The position numbers were made by a program, and so were the translations under genes. The notes under the pieces are model-generated. The model did not search any database. It was not told the DNA's origin and worked only from the letters and a program-made list of their open reading frames with translations. A stretch of 64,000 bases of DNA from Tetrapisispora phaffii CBS 4417 (lineage: Eukaryota; Ascomycota; Saccharomycetes; Saccharomycetales; Saccharomycetaceae), in NCBI RefSeq assembly GCF_000236905.1, contig NC_016531.1, positions 434,001-498,000 on the forward strand. Direction: 5' to 3'. Within the stretch, counting starts at the first letter, position 1; each line of letters begins with the position of its first letter. This document shows positions 18,690-29,955 of the stretch, in pieces.

Positions 18690-19555
18690 GCACACCTACT
18701 AACGCTGGCTTTCACGCAACGCAACTACGGGTCTGTGTGTTTGTTCGACGCTGTGTCATGTTGTCATTAGGTTGCCATTGTCCTCTTCCTCGAGAACAGA
18801 GACGGCAGCGGGGAAACTCAGTGGCGGGTTTTTCTGGCCCAGGCGTCGCCGAAATGTCGCAGTAACACCGCGCACCAACGGTTTTTCCGCTCCCGCATCG
18901 TTCTCTTCTGTCGCGGCTGCCCCAGCAGGTCTCTGCACGGAGACATTTGTCATGTATCCCGATCGGGCACGCCTGGGATGCGGTCTTCCGACGTCATGCT
19001 CCGGCTGTGTGCGCGCGCTGCACTGTGCTGGACCGCTGGTGTCCACCGCCGAAGAACAGCCACCGCACAACGACTGCTGTTCGAAAACGGGAGTTTCGCA
19101 GTTTCGCAACATCGTGTCCTGCGCAATCGCACAGCGATTGTTTTTCCCGCACTCAGAACCTGTTTTCCTATTCCGACACTCAGCACAGCGCTTGTGCGGC
19201 ACGTTCACTGCTGCGTCCTCCCCGATCTCATTATGCCTCGCAAAAAAGAAAGGAAAAACAGGAATTTGAAGCGTCCGGATGCTTTCGTAAGTTTGCCCTT
19301 CTTTGCTACTTCGCAAATTTCAGTTGCTTCCAACACCCTCGACTGTATAGTTTGATAGCAAACCATTTTTATTTTTCAGCCAACAGTAATAGTGAAATAT
19401 ATATACACACATACATATATAAATGAGGTACTTCTCTCTAGTATTAAAGTATCGAGATCGTATGGGTGACACTCGCCGTATCGCTCCAGTATATATATTA
19501 ACACATACATCTGTTTCTACTCAGTACTCAGGGCGCACCGCATAAGCGTTCGAGA
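18690..19555. other. GC-rich intergenic island upstream of TDA1
   Basis: This 866-bp stretch is far richer in G+C than its surroundings. Hand counts give 36 of 60 for 18781-18840 and 42 of 60 for 18961-19020; composition returns to AT-rich after about 19270. Long open frames occur in several frames on both strands, as expected of GC-rich DNA, but none has recognisable protein content. A 7-bp perfect stem (CAATCGC / GCGATTG, 3-nt loop) lies at 19124-19140. The 3' part (19270-19555) looks like an ordinary AT-rich promoter for TDA1. Confidence 0.7.
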
Positions 19556-21538
19556 ATGTCTGCTTCTGTAAAGAGAACTATTTCGGACATCCACTTGTTC
19601 TGGCCACAATATAACCAAGGTTTGAAGTATAGTGATGGGGATTCAGACTCATCCAATAAGAAGAGAAACGCTCTCAAATGCAAATACATCCTGGATGTAG
19701 GATTAGATCAGAATAGCGACGAACTCGGTGACGGGCATTTTAGTAAGGTTAAAAGGTGTCAAAATGTGATCACTCATAAATACTATGCAATGAAACTGAT
19801 CGATAAGAATTTGATTAAGAACGAAAAACTGAAACTGGTCTCAAGAGAAATTAATCTTCTGAAGTTAATTTCGGAGAAGATTAGGTCTTTGGAGGATAGC
19901 ACTGATGCTGCTTTTTATAATGGTAGTGAAAACCAAGGTTCGTGGAACGCGGCGTTCATAGGGCACCACCATGTTTTGCAACTAATGGACTACTTCGAAA
20001 CAAAGGATAACATTGCACTGGTTACACAACTTTGTGATAATAATGATCTTTACGAGACAATCATCGATAATGAATATTTGCCAGACACCTCAGTGAAGGC
20101 ATACACAGCTTGTCTATTGAGTTGCTTGTCGTTTCTACACAGCAATGATGTTATTCATCGTGACTTGAAAGCGGAAAATGTCTTCTTTAGACTTCACAAT
20201 CACTCATCGGAACTTCCGCGCACAGCTGTACCTTCTGCCCATGACATTATATTAGGCGACTTCGGTCTGGCAACTACAACAAATCATAATTGGATCACGT
20301 CGAAGAATTCTCTAAAGGAGTATGTAGGAACAGTTTCTTATATTTCTCCGGAAATAGTCAGGTGTCGGAACGTTAAGACAATGGACCAGAATGAACTGCA
20401 GAATTTGCCAGATTATGGCACTCCTGTTGATATTTGGTCTTTAGGAGTCCTGGTATACTTCATGAAATTTGGCTACATGCCATTCGACTGTGATGATGAC
20501 GAGGAAACCTTGGATTGCATAAAAGTAGCAGATTATTTTATAGACCAAGAGTCCTATGACGATAAAAGCTTACAGTCGTTTTGGAGTTTTCTGAAACTTT
20601 GCTTTACTATAGATCAAAATAAAAGGCCTACGGCATCAGCATTACAGTCGCATCTTTTTGTTGCAGAGTTTACAAATATCAATAACAACGTAGAACCTTT
20701 AAGAGAAACAGCAAGTGACATTGAGAAGAGTGACTGGGACAACCATGTTCCTTTTGAAGACTTTAGAACACATCTAAGAAGCAGACCATCCTCAACGTCA
20801 TTACATTCATTGAAATCTCCAAAAAAGTCCATATCTTCTTCTTCTTTAAATTCTTTTAATTATGATCCTGTACCTGTTAGTGCTACCACTTTTACTTCAC
20901 CTCCAAATACAGCATCATTGAATTCATCAAACAACAAGAAAGCTATAATAAGCAAAAAAACAGTTAATATAATGTCAACAAACAGTGTTAGCACATCGTT
21001 GACTATCCCAAATGTTTCCGATATTCAACTTCCAACAAGAAGCCCAATGGCACAGTTCCATAAAAGAAGAGAATCCCTAAAGAAAACGTTATCAATGACG
21101 TCTATTAAAAAACCGTCAATGGCAAGTTTGAATACAGCTCCTAAACTTGTAAAGAATCACATTGACTCTACTTTTATCCTTGATCCAAAACCTCCGAAGA
21201 ATGCTCTAATGAATGGTTCATACAGTCTAATGCCAGAAACAAAATCAAACGAAATTTATGAAAATAATGAACAAATGGAAATCCCAAGGCTGCTATCAAG
21301 ACCAAGCTCTGCAACTGACATTGGTCACCTTGTATTAGATGACCGAACAAATGTAACGAATAAAAATGATTATATTCAACATAGCAACGTTGATATTAAT
21401 ACAGTACTAAAAAATTCCCTATCACAAAACGGTATCTCACAAAAAGTTGAATGTTTATTCCCACAATTTGCAAATACTCATTCAGCAAAGCCAAAATTTT
21501 CGTTAGGCGATGATGACGATGATGATGACGAGGAATAA
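19556..21538 (+). CDS. TDA1: Tda1 protein kinase (glucose-limitation response)
   Basis: The 660-residue product has a Ser/Thr kinase domain at residues ~45-370: GDGHFSKVKR glycine loop near 58, YAMKLIDK, HRDLKAENVF near 200, GDFGLAT near 235, and GTVSYISPE near 262. A Ser/Asn/Thr-rich tail follows and ends in a poly-Asp run (DDDDDDDEE). The N-terminal HLFWPQYNQG-type segment and overall layout match S. cerevisiae Tda1 (586 aa), a nuclear kinase that phosphorylates hexokinase Hxk2 on Ser15 under glucose limitation. Its neighbour HAS1 (YMR290C) and TDA1 (YMR291W) are adjacent in S. cerevisiae; here a YGR266W orthologue lies between them. It converges on FOL2 with 104 bp between stops. Confidence 0.9.
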   Translation: MSASVKRTISDIHLFWPQYNQGLKYSDGDSDSSNKKRNALKCKYILDVGLDQNSDELGDGHFSKVKRCQNVITHKYYAMKLIDKNLIKNEKLKLVSREINLLKLISEKIRSLEDSTDAAFYNGSENQGSWNAAFIGHHHVLQLMDYFETKDNIALVTQLCDNNDLYETIIDNEYLPDTSVKAYTACLLSCLSFLHSNDVIHRDLKAENVFFRLHNHSSELPRTAVPSAHDIILGDFGLATTTNHNWITSKNSLKEYVGTVSYISPEIVRCRNVKTMDQNELQNLPDYGTPVDIWSLGVLVYFMKFGYMPFDCDDDEETLDCIKVADYFIDQESYDDKSLQSFWSFLKLCFTIDQNKRPTASALQSHLFVAEFTNINNNVEPLRETASDIEKSDWDNHVPFEDFRTHLRSRPSSTSLHSLKSPKKSISSSSLNSFNYDPVPVSATTFTSPPNTASLNSSNNKKAIISKKTVNIMSTNSVSTSLTIPNVSDIQLPTRSPMAQFHKRRESLKKTLSMTSIKKPSMASLNTAPKLVKNHIDSTFILDPKPPKNALMNGSYSLMPETKSNEIYENNEQMEIPRLLSRPSSATDIGHLVLDDRTNVTNKNDYIQHSNVDINTVLKNSLSQNGISQKVECLFPQFANTHSAKPKFSLGDDDDDDDEE

Positions 21539-21642
21539 TAGGTAATTTAGTCTACTGTTCATGTAATTAATGTAACTAAATTTAATGAAATACATGCACT
21601 CTATATACCATTTATAATCACTGTAAAATGTTTGTATATATT

Positions 21643-22344
21643 CTATCTACGTAACAAACTCAAGAATTCTTCCCTAGTCCTGTGTGATCTGAAACCACCT
21701 AACATACACGAAGTAACAGTTGAAGAGCCTGTCTTTTGGACACCTCTGGAGACCATGCACATATGAGAAGCTTCTATAACCACAGCAACACCTAAAGGTT
21801 TTAAAATCTTCATCAATGCCATAGCAATTTGCTTTGTCAATCTTTCCTGTACTTGTAATCGTCTTGCGTACATTTCAGCTAATCTTGCTAATTTACTTAA
21901 ACCTATCACTTTCTTATTAGGAATGTAGCCTATATGAACCTTACCAAAAAAGGGAACCAAGTGATGCTCGCATAAGGAATATAATTCTATGTCTCTGACA
22001 ATGACCATCTCATCATGGTCTTCCTCGAACACAGCATTATTTATTACATCATCATTAATATTTGTTTGATAACCTTTAGTGAAGTATAGCATAGCCTTTG
22101 CAAATCTTTGTGGTGTATCCAAGAGACCTTCACGGTCAACATCTTCTCCCAATTCGACCAGAATCGTCTTTACAGCTTCAGATATTCTGTCGACTCTTTT
22201 CTGCTCATCTTCTTCGTCTTCCTCAGCTCTAATTCTTGAACCAATACTTGGCCATGAGAGTCCATCAGCTTCAATTGGTGGTGTTAGAGTATATGGTTTG
22301 GATGGTTTGGTATTCAAAGGCGTGCCTGTTCTGCTTTCTTCCAT
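21643..22344 (-). CDS. FOL2: GTP cyclohydrolase I
   Basis: The 233-residue product (243 in S. cerevisiae) is a complete GTP cyclohydrolase [22 protein letters not shown] supplies the zinc Cys and catalytic His near residue 122, and [20 protein letters not shown] supplies the second zinc Cys. The enzyme converts GTP to 7,8-dihydroneopterin triphosphate, the first step of folate synthesis. A short Ser/Pro-rich and acidic N-terminal extension (residues 1-45) is usual in fungi. The start at 22344 is the only in-frame ATG before the conserved region that gives the family's length. The gene lies between TDA1 and HUA1; FOL2-HUA1 is the YGR267C-YGR268C pair. Confidence 0.97.
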   Translation of the reverse strand: MEESRTGTPLNTKPSKPYTLTPPIEADGLSWPSIGSRIRAEEDEEDEQKRVDRISEAVKTILVELGEDVDREGLLDTPQRFAKAMLYFTKGYQTNINDDVINNAVFEEDHDEMVIVRDIELYSLCEHHLVPFFGKVHIGYIPNKKVIGLSKLARLAEMYARRLQVQERLTKQIAMALMKILKPLGVAVVIEASHMCMVSRGVQKTGSSTVTSCMLGGFRSHRTREEFLSLLRR

Positions 22345-23069
22345 TGATGCTATTATATCCTATAATTTATGTGGTGACCTCTTCAATCGATTACGATATT
22401 TGTCAATAAAGTTTGTTGTTAGTTTTTATAAATAGTTATGACTAATTATATATATACTTTTTTAAATATCTTTTTTTTTTGAAATTTATTTCGATAATGC
22501 CTTAATAGGGTGATTATGACAAAGAAATAGTGACCTCAATGGCTTTAGCACACTCTATTAAATTAAATTGAAATATATAGATGTAGTATAATAAAGTTTG
22601 TACTCAATTGTATCTAAACAAAAATATAAGAGGATGTTATCGTCACGTTAAAAAAGTGTCAATTACAATAACATACATACACACACACATATACATGTAT
22701 AGCGATGTTCAACCATTATTCAACCTCGAGACTTGGGTATAATAATTCACATGCATGGACTATGCGAAAGCAGACAAAACTCAGCTTGTTCGCAGGCGTG
22801 CCCTTCAGACCCTTCAGACTCATCTTCTGCAGTTATCAATCATATCGGCCTACACAGGAAGAGACCACTCGCTTTCTTTCTTGACTCCTCCACGTCCAAC
22901 TTGTTACAATCACACCGTACATAACTCTGCAACGGTGCTAATTATCTCAGTCGTTCAAGACATCAATATTTTTCACTGTGGCTTTCTTATATCACTTTTG
23001 CTCGGAAATCGAGGCGAATAGAGAGGCAACTGAAACGAAGTTGTTATGGCACTCTGGGGAAAGGGAGGG
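22345..23069. other. Intergenic: FOL2 promoter and HUA1 3' flank
   Basis: This 725-bp region contains a T-rich tract near 22470, a short CA/CATA repeat at about 22671-22690, and a moderately GC-rich segment from 22730 to 22860. Short overlapping frames (22733-23021) have no recognisable content. No RNA gene is seen. Confidence 0.45.
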
Positions 23070-23768
23070 TTAAAAGGTCACGTGGGCATTCGAGTTAGGC
23101 TGGATGATCCTGCCAACACCTCCACACAGATGACATAGGTCTGAGTCGAGGAAGAATCTGATTCTTCCTGTGCCTCTGCAATTCCCACAAATAACACCTC
23201 CTAGTCGTGGGTCACCAGGGCGGACAATCAGTGGCTTCGGTGCGGTTGGTGTGATGACCGGCCTCTGATAATGGTTTGTGTAGTAACCTTGTGTAGTCAG
23301 AGGTGATGAAACGTTGTTTTGACGTGAAAACTTTCTCCAACAGGTTTTGCAAGACTTGCCATTTTTCAGTTTGAAACCTGTGTTGCAACATTTTTGGCAG
23401 TAGTAACCAGGCGGGTACACCCAAGGCAGTTTTGATGTCGGTTGACTTGGTGGTTGTTGCTGCGACGATGAGCTTCCATTCGATGGCTTCGCTGGTTTCG
23501 ATGAGCTGTGAGTAGTTTTTCCTGGTTTGCTGGGATTTGAATGACCAGATAAATGCGCTGGTCTGTTGGGATGCTGGGGCGGTCTGGACGAGCTTTGAGG
23601 CTGGGGCGGTCTGGACGAGCTTTGAGGCTGGGGCGGTCTGGACGAGCTTTGAGGCTGGGGCGGTCTGGACGAGCTTTGAGACTGAGAGCCCTGGCCTGTA
23701 AGCTTGTCTTCATTTAAAACATCTTGGTAGCTAGGCAACGAGTCGTCAGGGATATCGTCATTATTCAT
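23070..23768 (-). CDS. HUA1: Hua1 zinc-finger adaptor (Rsp5/Sla1-linked endocytosis protein)
   Basis: The 232-residue product begins MNNDDIPDDSLPSYQDVLNE; its PSY segment is a PY-like motif also present in S. cerevisiae Hua1 (198 aa). A Pro/Ser/Gln-rich linker contains four 9-residue repeats. The C-terminal half carries CxxC pairs of the DnaJ zinc-finger type (CQKC...CKTC, CGNCRGTGR, CHLCGGVGR), separated by PGDPRLGGVICG as in Hua1. Hua1 is a cytoplasmic protein associated with actin-patch and ubiquitin-dependent trafficking factors. I use the ATG at 23768; the longer frame starts at a TTG. HUA1 lies between FOL2 and YTA7 as in YGR267C-YGR270W. Confidence 0.93.
   Translation of the reverse strand: MNNDDIPDDSLPSYQDVLNEDKLTGQGSQSQSSSRPPQPQSSSRPPQPQSSSRPPQPQSSSRPPQHPNRPAHLSGHSNPSKPGKTTHSSSKPAKPSNGSSSSQQQPPSQPTSKLPWVYPPGYYCQKCCNTGFKLKNGKSCKTCWRKFSRQNNVSSPLTTQGYYTNHYQRPVITPTAPKPLIVRPGDPRLGGVICGNCRGTGRIRFFLDSDLCHLCGGVGRIIQPNSNAHVTF
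23581..23688. repeat. 27-bp coding minisatellite in HUA1, four copies
   Basis: Units of 27 bp begin at 23581, 23608, 23635 and 23662. The first three are identical and the fourth diverges at its end. Each encodes nine residues (PQPQSSSRP register) in the Pro-rich linker of Hua1, so copy-number change keeps the frame. Confidence 0.92.
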
Positions 23769-25357
23769 TGTTGTCTGCACTGTATAGTAATGAACCAATT
23801 CAATAAACTGTCTTTCCTTTTCCTAGATAATTCTTCTTAACCTGATCCAAATAGGATTACTGTATTATTACACCAAAGTATGTGCTCCACAAATATACAG
23901 GTGTACACATACACCTTTGTAATTCATAATCCTGCAAAAGGACCCTTTCTTATATAGAAACATGCCAGACTTGAATTTTCCACTCACCATGTCCATCTCT
24001 CTTCCTTTTATTTTTTCAGCCTTTGTTAACAGTGCCTCGCTTTAATTCCCCCCAGTAATAAAAAGGCTTACTTTAACAATAAACATAAGAGCATCCATAC
24101 AATTGTAACAAATAATTCCTATTTAATGTTTAACATAGCAGTATATGGCAAGGTTGTTGTGGGTATGAGTACTTTTTGGCTCTTAAAATTTTGGACACTC
24201 ACCTACCAGAAAAAAACTTAGCTAAAACTGCAACTTGAGCCAGTCTTGTGTCACAATTTACAACCAGCGTCACAACAGTTACACCCCATTACATAGATCC
24301 CATCTACAGTAAATCGACCAGAATAGGTTTGTTGGCTGTACTGCTTGACAATCGATTCCACTCTTACCTCTAATCTCTTCACTTATAGAATTCCACAAGA
24401 ATTGCCAATGTCTTATATGTGGTTTCATACTAAAAGCGTGCAAAATTAAAGCTGAGAACGTTATGTTTTTTAAAATATATATATAAATAGGCAGTAAATT
24501 TATAGATTACCTTTCTTATAAATATATCTCCTTTTGTTAAGAGCACAACGATGCAAGGACATGGGCATGTACATCGGATAATAGTTCTAGTCTAACGCTA
24601 TACTAACAAATTATATCAGCAGATGGGCAATGTGATGTGACCGTTCATTACATATCCCAGCGGCTAACTGGGCACATACACACGCACATGTGTATATACG
24701 AGTTCTGTTCCATTCAAAGGCAACGTTCTCATACATGGAAAGCACAATTCACGGTGACACTGCAACTGTGTCTTTGGTATACCATGTTTATGTCGGTCTT
24801 TAAATACAGATCGACTGCCGTTTTAATGAAAGAGGCCTTAGCATCTCTGCTCCTTATATGCCCGTCTTCACATGAGGATTTAACCGCCGACGATTATCAC
24901 AGAGATCGCGCCTTATTGTGGAAAAGGCGGGTGACCCCCAAAATACTGAATTTACCCGCCGTTCGCGTAAAGTGCGTGTTTAACAAATTGATAAAAGTTG
25001 GTGCGTTTCCTATGACGGTTTCTGTAAAACTACATTACAATTTTCAATTGAAATTACTTATTTGGATTTGGAGTAGGTGTTCGCTTTGGTAACATTAGGA
25101 AGGGACTTCAAGACTTGAAATTACATTACATGCACCTAAGTTCAATTGTTGAGACCAAATAAAAAAATAGGTAAAAAAAGGAACTGTTGATACTCTCATA
25201 AGGTAATATCAACAAGTACTATTATTTTTAAAAATAGTATTGGTTTTTATTGTTATCGTAAACATTTAATTATCCATAGGTAGTCTCGGGATAGATACAC
25301 CGGGAAATAAGAACACCAAATAGTGCGGTTTAGAGATATCAATTTTTTTTCGTTGTA
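23769..25357. other. Long intergenic region: HUA1 and YTA7 promoters
   Basis: This 1589-bp gap is one of the longest in the window. It holds a Reb1-type TTACCCG at 24952-24958, TA-rich tracts near 24475, and a yeast-type branch-point heptamer TACTAAC at 24601-24607 followed by CAG. A 151-codon frame (24637-25092) starts at GTG and resembles nothing I know. No tRNA or snoRNA signature was found. In S. cerevisiae the same interval holds only a dubious frame. Confidence 0.5.
24952..24958 (-). promoter_or_regulatory. Candidate Reb1 site
   Basis: TTACCCG, the reverse of the Reb1 core, lies about 400 bp upstream of YTA7. A related CGGGTGA stands 24 bp away. Confidence 0.4.
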
Positions 25358-28300
25358 ATGGTACACTCTCTGAGAAATCGTGATGTTGATGAAGGTGAAG
25401 ATGGGTTTAACGACGAAGGAGGTGCTCTTCATACATCTTCTAGATCCACAAGAAAATTAAATTATGCCGAAATTGAAAATGATGATTTAGGTATATTTGA
25501 TGATGACGAAGAGATACCAAATGATTATGAACTTGAGAATGAAGCTCATAATACAGACATCAATGAAGCCATTACAGATGGTAATAAAGACGGCGAACAT
25601 ACTCCAACTAAGAGTGGCACTCGAAGCAGAAGAACAAATGACAAAAAAAAGTTATGAAGAAGATGATGAAAGTTTTCATGAAGACGAATTTGATGAAAAT
25701 GAAGATGTGGATGATGTAGGAAATAGTGATGATGATGATGAGGATTATGAATATTCCTCAAGAAGAACTAACTCTAGAAAGGGAAGAAAGACTAGGGGCA
25801 GATCTAGAAGTAATAATTATGCTAAAAGACGTGAAATCGAATCTTTTATTGTAAAAGATGAGAATGATTTTGATGACGATGAAGACGATGATACTATCAG
25901 TTATTCATCATCAAGAAGAAGGGGAAGATCCACCAGGAATTATGCTGAAAATAATTATAATAAATATCAAGAAGATGATAATGATCGTGCTGAAGCAACT
26001 AATATTAGAAGATCAAGAAGACTGCGTTCCACATCCATGCAAAACGATGAAGCTCCATTTTTGAAAAGGCGCACGAGATCTGCAATGAACGCTGCTGAAA
26101 ATGAGTTTAATAACCAAACTAGTGGGACTGAAGCTCTAACTTTACAGGATGAGATAAGGGAATTAAGGGAAAGTAGTCCTATTAGAGAATTTAAAGGCGG
26201 TGTAGTTGGTATAGAAAAGGGACCAAGATCGCTGAGGGAGCGTACCAAACATGTCAATTATAAAATTCCACCACCATTAGCAGATCCCGGTCAAGACGTT
26301 TTGTCGAATGATGCTCATTCTGGTATTGGTGCGGGCTCAAATGCCATTAATACGAATGCTTTAAGATCAAGTTACACATCATCGCCAAGTCGTCGCGGCA
26401 GAGGGGCTTCTTCGAATAAATTTCCACAGAGAAGACTTTTTCCTACTGGTGGGCCTTTTGGTGGTAATGAAGTAACATCAATATTCGGAGAGAATACTGT
26501 ATTCTATAATTTAGATGATGATATTAATTTAACTTCTTTACCAAAATTTACGCTAACACAAAGTATGGATAAGTATAAGGATCCAAGTACAGTTTTAAAT
26601 TCAACTAGTGGTGATGTAAATGGCAATCAAGGTCAAAATAATAATAAACGTCTTATTGATTCTGATTCTTCAGAGGATGAGATCCTTCCGATGGGTGCCA
26701 AGCCTAAAACTAAAGATCCGAACACAAAAAAGAAAAAGAAGAAACCAGAAATTGCTGATTTAGATCCACTTGGTGTTGATATGAACATTAATTTTGATGA
26801 TGTTGGTGGTTTAGATAATTATATTGATCAGTTGAAGGAGATGATAACTCTACCTTTACTCTACCCAGAACTGTACCAAAATTTTAATATCACTCCTCCT
26901 CGTGGTGTCTTATTTCATGGTCCTCCTGGTACAGGTAAAACGTTAATGGCTAGAGCATTAGCTGCTAGTTGCTCCTCTGATACCAGAAAAATTACTTTCT
27001 TTATGAGAAAAGGTGCTGATATACTGTCTAAATGGGTAGGTGAAGCAGAGAGACAATTGCGTTTGTTATTTGAAGAAGCCAAAAAACATCAGCCATCTAT
27101 CATATTTTTTGATGAAATTGATGGTCTAGCACCTGTTAGAAGTTCAAAACAGGAACAAATTCATGCTAGTATTGTGTCTACGATGCTGGCTCTTATGGAC
27201 GGTATGGACAATAGGGGCCAGGTCATCGTTATAGGTGCAACAAATAGACCAGATGCAGTGGACCCGGCCTTGAGAAGACCAGGCAGATTTGATAGAGAAT
27301 TTTATTTCCCATTACCTGACATAGATGCTCGTGCAAAAATTTTAGAAATTCATACCAGAAAATGGAATCCTCCTTTACAAAAACCGGTTATACTACAGTT
27401 GGCTAATTTAACGAAAGGTTATGGTGGTGCAGACTTGCGTGCATTATGTACAGAAGCTGCGTTAATTAGTATCCAGCATAAATACCCTCAAATTTACAGA
27501 AGCAATGACAAATTAGATGTAGATCCTTCAAAGATTACGGTTTCTACTAGTGATTTCATGTTGGCTTTAGAAAAAATAGTGCCATCCTCAGCGAGATCCA
27601 CTGGTAATATTGCACAACCATTGCCGGAGCCTATCAAGCCATTATTGGATATTCAACTTGGTGGTATAGAACGTACGCTAAATAAGCTAATACCAAAGAA
27701 TGACAACCAATTTGATAGATCCAAATCCTTGATACAACAATTTATTGAATATGAAGATTTTGATGAAAACAATACGGAAGGACATGGTGTTGAAGATTTT
27801 GAAAAGCATTCTTTAATTAGCAGTGTAGTAAAATTACGTGTTTCAAAGCCAAGACTTTTGATTTCTGGTCCACCAGGGAACGGTCAACAGTATATTGGAT
27901 CTGCTATTTTAAATGTTTTAGAAAAATATAATATCCAAAAGTTAGACCTTGCTTCATTAGTGTCAGATAGTTCAAGAACTCTTGAAGCGGCTGTTGTGCA
28001 AACTTTTGTAGAAGCTCGTAAGAGACAGCCAGCGGTTATTTATATCCCTAATTTGGATATATGGTGCAGAACAATCCCAGAAAATGTTATTATGACATTA
28101 GCAACCCTACTTGGATCTTTAGAAAATAGTGAAAAGATACTTTTATTAGGTATAGGTAGTCAGTTGGAATCCAGTTTGATTGATAGCACACCGTTGGGCC
28201 TATTAGGCTTTTCAAAGAAAATTTTTGAATTAAAACTTCCTAACCAATCCCAAAGAGTGAATTATTTTAAATCCATTGAAAAACTGTTATCCATGCAACC

Positions 28301-29702
28301 AACAAGTTTCAATTTACGTAAGAAAAGAACAACTCCATTACCAAAACTTCCACATGCTAGCCCAGATTCTGATCCAAATAATTTAGATGAGAATGGGGTC
28401 TTATTATCAACACAGGATATATTGAGAAGAAAACTAAGAAAATTCCAATACCAAGATATGAGGTTAAAGAATGTTTTAAAAATAAAATTATCAGGAATTA
28501 TGGATCTTATTTTAAAGCGTTACAGAAGATTTAAGAAGCCTGCGGTTGATGATATGCTACTGGTTCATTTGTTTGAACCAGTTTCTAATGACCCAAACTG
28601 GGAAGCTGCATATGTTAAAGATAAAGATATGATTTTAGAAGTGGCGACAGGTAAGAAGTTTTTTAACATGGATTTAGACATTGTGGAAGAAAGATTATGG
28701 AACGGTTTTTATTCTGATCCAAGACAATTTTTGAGAGATATTGAATATATTTATCATGATGCATCAGTTTTAGGAGATAGAGAAAATACTATCAGAGCAT
28801 CAGAGATGTTTGCAAATGCTCAAATGGCCATTGAAGATATATCAACAAAAGAATTTATTGATGAATGTAAAGCAACGCATCAACGTGATTTAGAAAGACA
28901 AAAACTCTTTTTAGAAGATCAACAAAAACGACTAGTGCAGCAACAAGAACAAAATGAGCAAATTTTGAAAGAGATCCAGGAGTCTGTAAAGCCGTCTGTG
29001 GAAACTGTGTTCGAAACTCCTGTTGTTGAAAATGGCATAACAGAAGTTGGTGTTGGTTCTGGTAACCAATTACAAGCTCAAATGCAAATAAATGCAGTTT
29101 TGTCACCTGTAGAAGACACTATTATAAAAGGAACTGAGATTGAAAACAATTCTATTACAAAAGATGAAAACTTTGCTCAGGAAGATAACTTAGAATTGTT
29201 GAATAAAGAAAATGAGAATAATATTGAAAATGGAAACTCAACTGCACCAGTTAATGAGAAAAAACAAGACAATGTTATCTTAGATAATTATGCTAGTGAA
29301 AATGGAGAAACTGTCGCAACTAATCAAGGCGGCAATGGTAAAGTTGAAATAAAAGCTATAATGAATGAAACTGCCTCGGTGGATATTTCAACGCCCTCAA
29401 CGGCACCTGCGACAGATTCAATGCCAGAGCCTGTAACAGAACATGTGGCGGAGCTAGCATTAGTGAAGACTGAAGCATCTGTCCCAGAACCTGTAAAAAA
29501 GATGGTAGATGACCGTGTTGTAATTGTGGATAGTTCTGCTATGAATGATATTATGGATAAATTAATTAAAATATCGGATGGATTTACTGTTTCTCAATTA
29601 GAAGAACTTTATGCTGAAATTGTAGATATCGTTTGGGAAGATCGTGATAAATGGGAAAAGGCTAATACTATTTCCAAAATTAAAAAGTATCTAAATATTT
29701 AA
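25358..29702 (+). CDS. YTA7: Yta7 AAA-ATPase with bromodomain-like region; frameshifted near codon 97
   Basis: The N-terminal part (ATG 25358, MVHSLRNR...TRKLNYAEIE) and the rest (EEDDESFHED onward) both match S. cerevisiae Yta7 but lie in two frames. The switch maps to an A8 run at 25643-25650: dropping one A joins the frames into a 1447-residue protein (1379 in S. cerevisiae). Uncorrected, translation stops at 25657. Domains are an acidic N-terminus, AAA1 with GPPGTGKT near residue 521 and FFDEIDG near 582, a degenerate AAA2 (GPPGNGQQ near 836), a bromodomain-like region ~1025-1165, and a C-terminal helical domain. Yta7 is a chromatin-bound ATPase acting on histone H3 and nucleosome density. 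The frame change could be a sequencing error in the homopolymer, a real mutation, or recoding. Confidence 0.93.
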
Positions 29703-29955
29703 GTTTATATTCAATGATGTAGCGTTTTCTTGTAAACATTGCTATTTCGTGATATTCTTTTATCTAATTATCTTCATAAGAGTAAGAATCGTTAAACCCG
29801 CCTTCGTCCTTTTCGTGATACATATTTCACTTTTAAATCAAATATAAATAAAATATAAAAAAAATATAAACAGTTGATAGCTGTTAATACATTTTTTAAA
29901 AACATAGTTATATCTGTAAATAATCCTGTTGAGGTTGACAGTAAAACAATTGTGG

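Noticed and set aside
18756..19316. Long open frames (up to 186 codons) on both strands in the GC-rich island
   Set aside because: GC-rich DNA has few stop codons by chance. Frames overlap in several registers and none contains a recognisable motif or conserved composition.
24637..25092. 151-codon frame upstream of YTA7
   Set aside because: It starts at GTG, lacks any known motif, and the matching S. cerevisiae interval holds only a dubious frame.
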